A DNA stretch of 64,000 bases, from the NCBI GenBank assembly GCA_947000775.1, contig CAMQGK010000399.1:3464501-3528500 (forward strand), read 5' to 3'. The notes under the pieces were generated by a model. The model saw only the letters and a list, made by a program, of their open reading frames with translations. It made no database searches and had not been told where the DNA came from. The DNA is from Pterois miles (Eukaryota > Chordata > Actinopteri > Perciformes > Scorpaenidae). The translations under genes were made by a program, and so were the position numbers. This document shows, piece after piece, positions 63,201 through 64,000 of the stretch. Numbering within the stretch: position 1 is the first letter of the stretch; every line of letters starts with the position of its first letter.

Positions 63201-63515
63201 TGTCGTCAGTCTCTGACTCACATTTTCTTTTTAATGTCCTTTAGGCTCAAACACTAAACGCAGATGTTCAGTCTCTCAAGCTGCTTGGCAACTTCTGATC
63301 ACAAAAGCCCTGCCAAAGAGTAAACTAAACTCAACCTTCGGTGGCTATTCCTTCGAGCACAGACGGGCTGATGTGTGACCGTGGCGACAAATACAGGGAC
63401 CAGATTGGACCCAGGGCGGCAACGCCGACGCCTTCACTGACTCACACCTCAGCCACCTTCCTACCGTCCGTCCGTCCGTCCGTTTTTCGGGTGCAGCAGC
63501 AGGCCGTCACACAGG
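60272..63515. other. Convergent 3' interval between rnf215 and ascc2
   Basis: Presumed 3' untranslated regions and spacer. AATAAA on the plus strand at 63185-63190 and AATAAA on the minus strand at 63106-63111 are candidate poly-A signals for rnf215 and ascc2 respectively, though rnf215 may well end earlier. A transposon relic occupies about 61285-62480. (ccgt)n lies at about 63465-63482. No further exon is recognised. Confidence 0.5.
61285..62480 (+). mobile_element. Relative of the 1485-2545 element, with another element nested inside
   Basis: Left part: gaggaatagttagcataaag, actggaaacaacctcgctct, gtccaaaggtaacaaaagc. Right part after about 62285: ccagtctttatgctaaacta, tacagattcatgtacagaca, tcatctaacttttggcaag. 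Between about 61815 and 62270 lies foreign sequence that ends accaaatcctacacacc, the reverse complement of the 12079-12570 element's end (tgtaggatttggt). Confidence 0.65.
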
Positions 63516-63936
63516 TCAGGAGGGGATCATGCCTTTGTTCCTCTTGCGGTCGGCCATGTTGCGGCGGTTGTGGTTTGCGCCGCGGCTCTTGTTGGCTTCC
63601 TTCTTGCGTCGGTCCAGGAATGTCTCCAGGGTTTGTCCTTGGCCTTTGGGTTGGCCCACCACGTTACTGGGACGCTGCTCCGGTCTGAAACTATAAGAGG
63701 ATGAAGGGAAGTTAGCAAAGGTGAACAGACATACGATACTGGAACTATTTCATGACATACTGTACTGTGACAGCACAGTTTCCATTTTTATGACATACTC
63801 GACAATTACGCTGCGTTTCATCAGATTTTTACAACACTTCTTACCCTTTTCTCTGATGCATGGCAGCTCTTCTAGCTTCAGCCCTCTCTCTCAGCAGAGC
63901 CGGGTCCTGCACAAACTGGTCCCTGTTTACATTGTT
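63516..63936 (-). CDS. ascc2: ASCC2 (activating signal cointegrator 1 complex subunit 2), last two coding exons, 5' part off the right edge
   Basis: Exons 63936-63845 and 63690-63516 join in phase (AAA GG|T) to give 88 C-terminal residues, stop TGA at 63518-63516. The first exon includes FVQDPALLRERAEARRAA; the last includes TLETFLDRRKKEANKSRG and ends NHNRRNMADRKRNKGMIPS. That very basic end is the hallmark C terminus of vertebrate ASCC2. ASCC2 is a ubiquitin-binding subunit of the ASCC helicase complex, which works with ALKBH3 in alkylation repair and with ASCC3 in splitting collided ribosomes. Its CUE domain would lie upstream, outside the window. It is tail to tail with rnf215. Human ASCC2 is also on 22q12.2. 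Confidence 0.9.
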
Positions 63937-64000
63937 CTGAAATACAAATGATTCACATTTAAACACATGAAAAAGAAAGCAAAGAACAAAACATGCAGAT

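Noticed and set aside
63341..63688. 115-codon plus-strand frame at the right end
   Set aside because: Antisense shadow of the G+C-rich last ascc2 exon.

Overview
The window looks like nuclear DNA of a ray-finned fish, probably a percomorph. It has short exons with GT/AG introns, AT-rich introns full of short inverted-repeat DNA transposons and LINE tails of teleost type, and three vertebrate genes whose human orthologues lie on 22q12.2 (SEC14L2, RNF215, ASCC2; gene locations from memory). There are no prokaryotic operons, CRISPR arrays, tRNA or rRNA genes that I can see.

Layout. (1) About 1-20.63 kb: a SEC14-like lipid-binding gene on the minus strand. Nine exons encode residues 1-258; the rest, including the GOLD domain, lies beyond the left edge. 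Its introns hold many nested transposon relics. (2) 20.63-22.99 kb: a 2.36-kb interval between two divergent genes. (3) 22.99-60.27 kb: rnf215 on the plus strand, a membrane RING-H2 E3 ligase, rebuilt as ten coding exons (360 residues) with every splice phase closing. (4) 60.27-63.5 kb: a convergent 3' interval with transposon relics. (5) 63.52-63.94 kb: the last two coding exons of ascc2 on the minus strand, cut by the right edge.

The striking feature is that almost half the window, about 29.87-60.20 kb, is one A+T-rich satellite array. It lies wholly inside the last intron of rnf215, between the exon that completes the RING domain and a tiny last exon with only the final six residues. The array is built on several scales: roughly 37-bp submonomers, five of which make a unit of about 188 bp, and larger direct duplications of about 0.4, 1.8 and 5.9 kb, plus blocks shared about 18.87 kb apart. 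Most units carry AATAAA on the rnf215 sense strand, so the array could affect where the transcript ends.

The three genes do not form a pathway. They are neighbours by conserved synteny: sec14l and rnf215 head to head, rnf215 and ascc2 tail to tail. All product names come from reading the translated exons against family knowledge; no database search was run.
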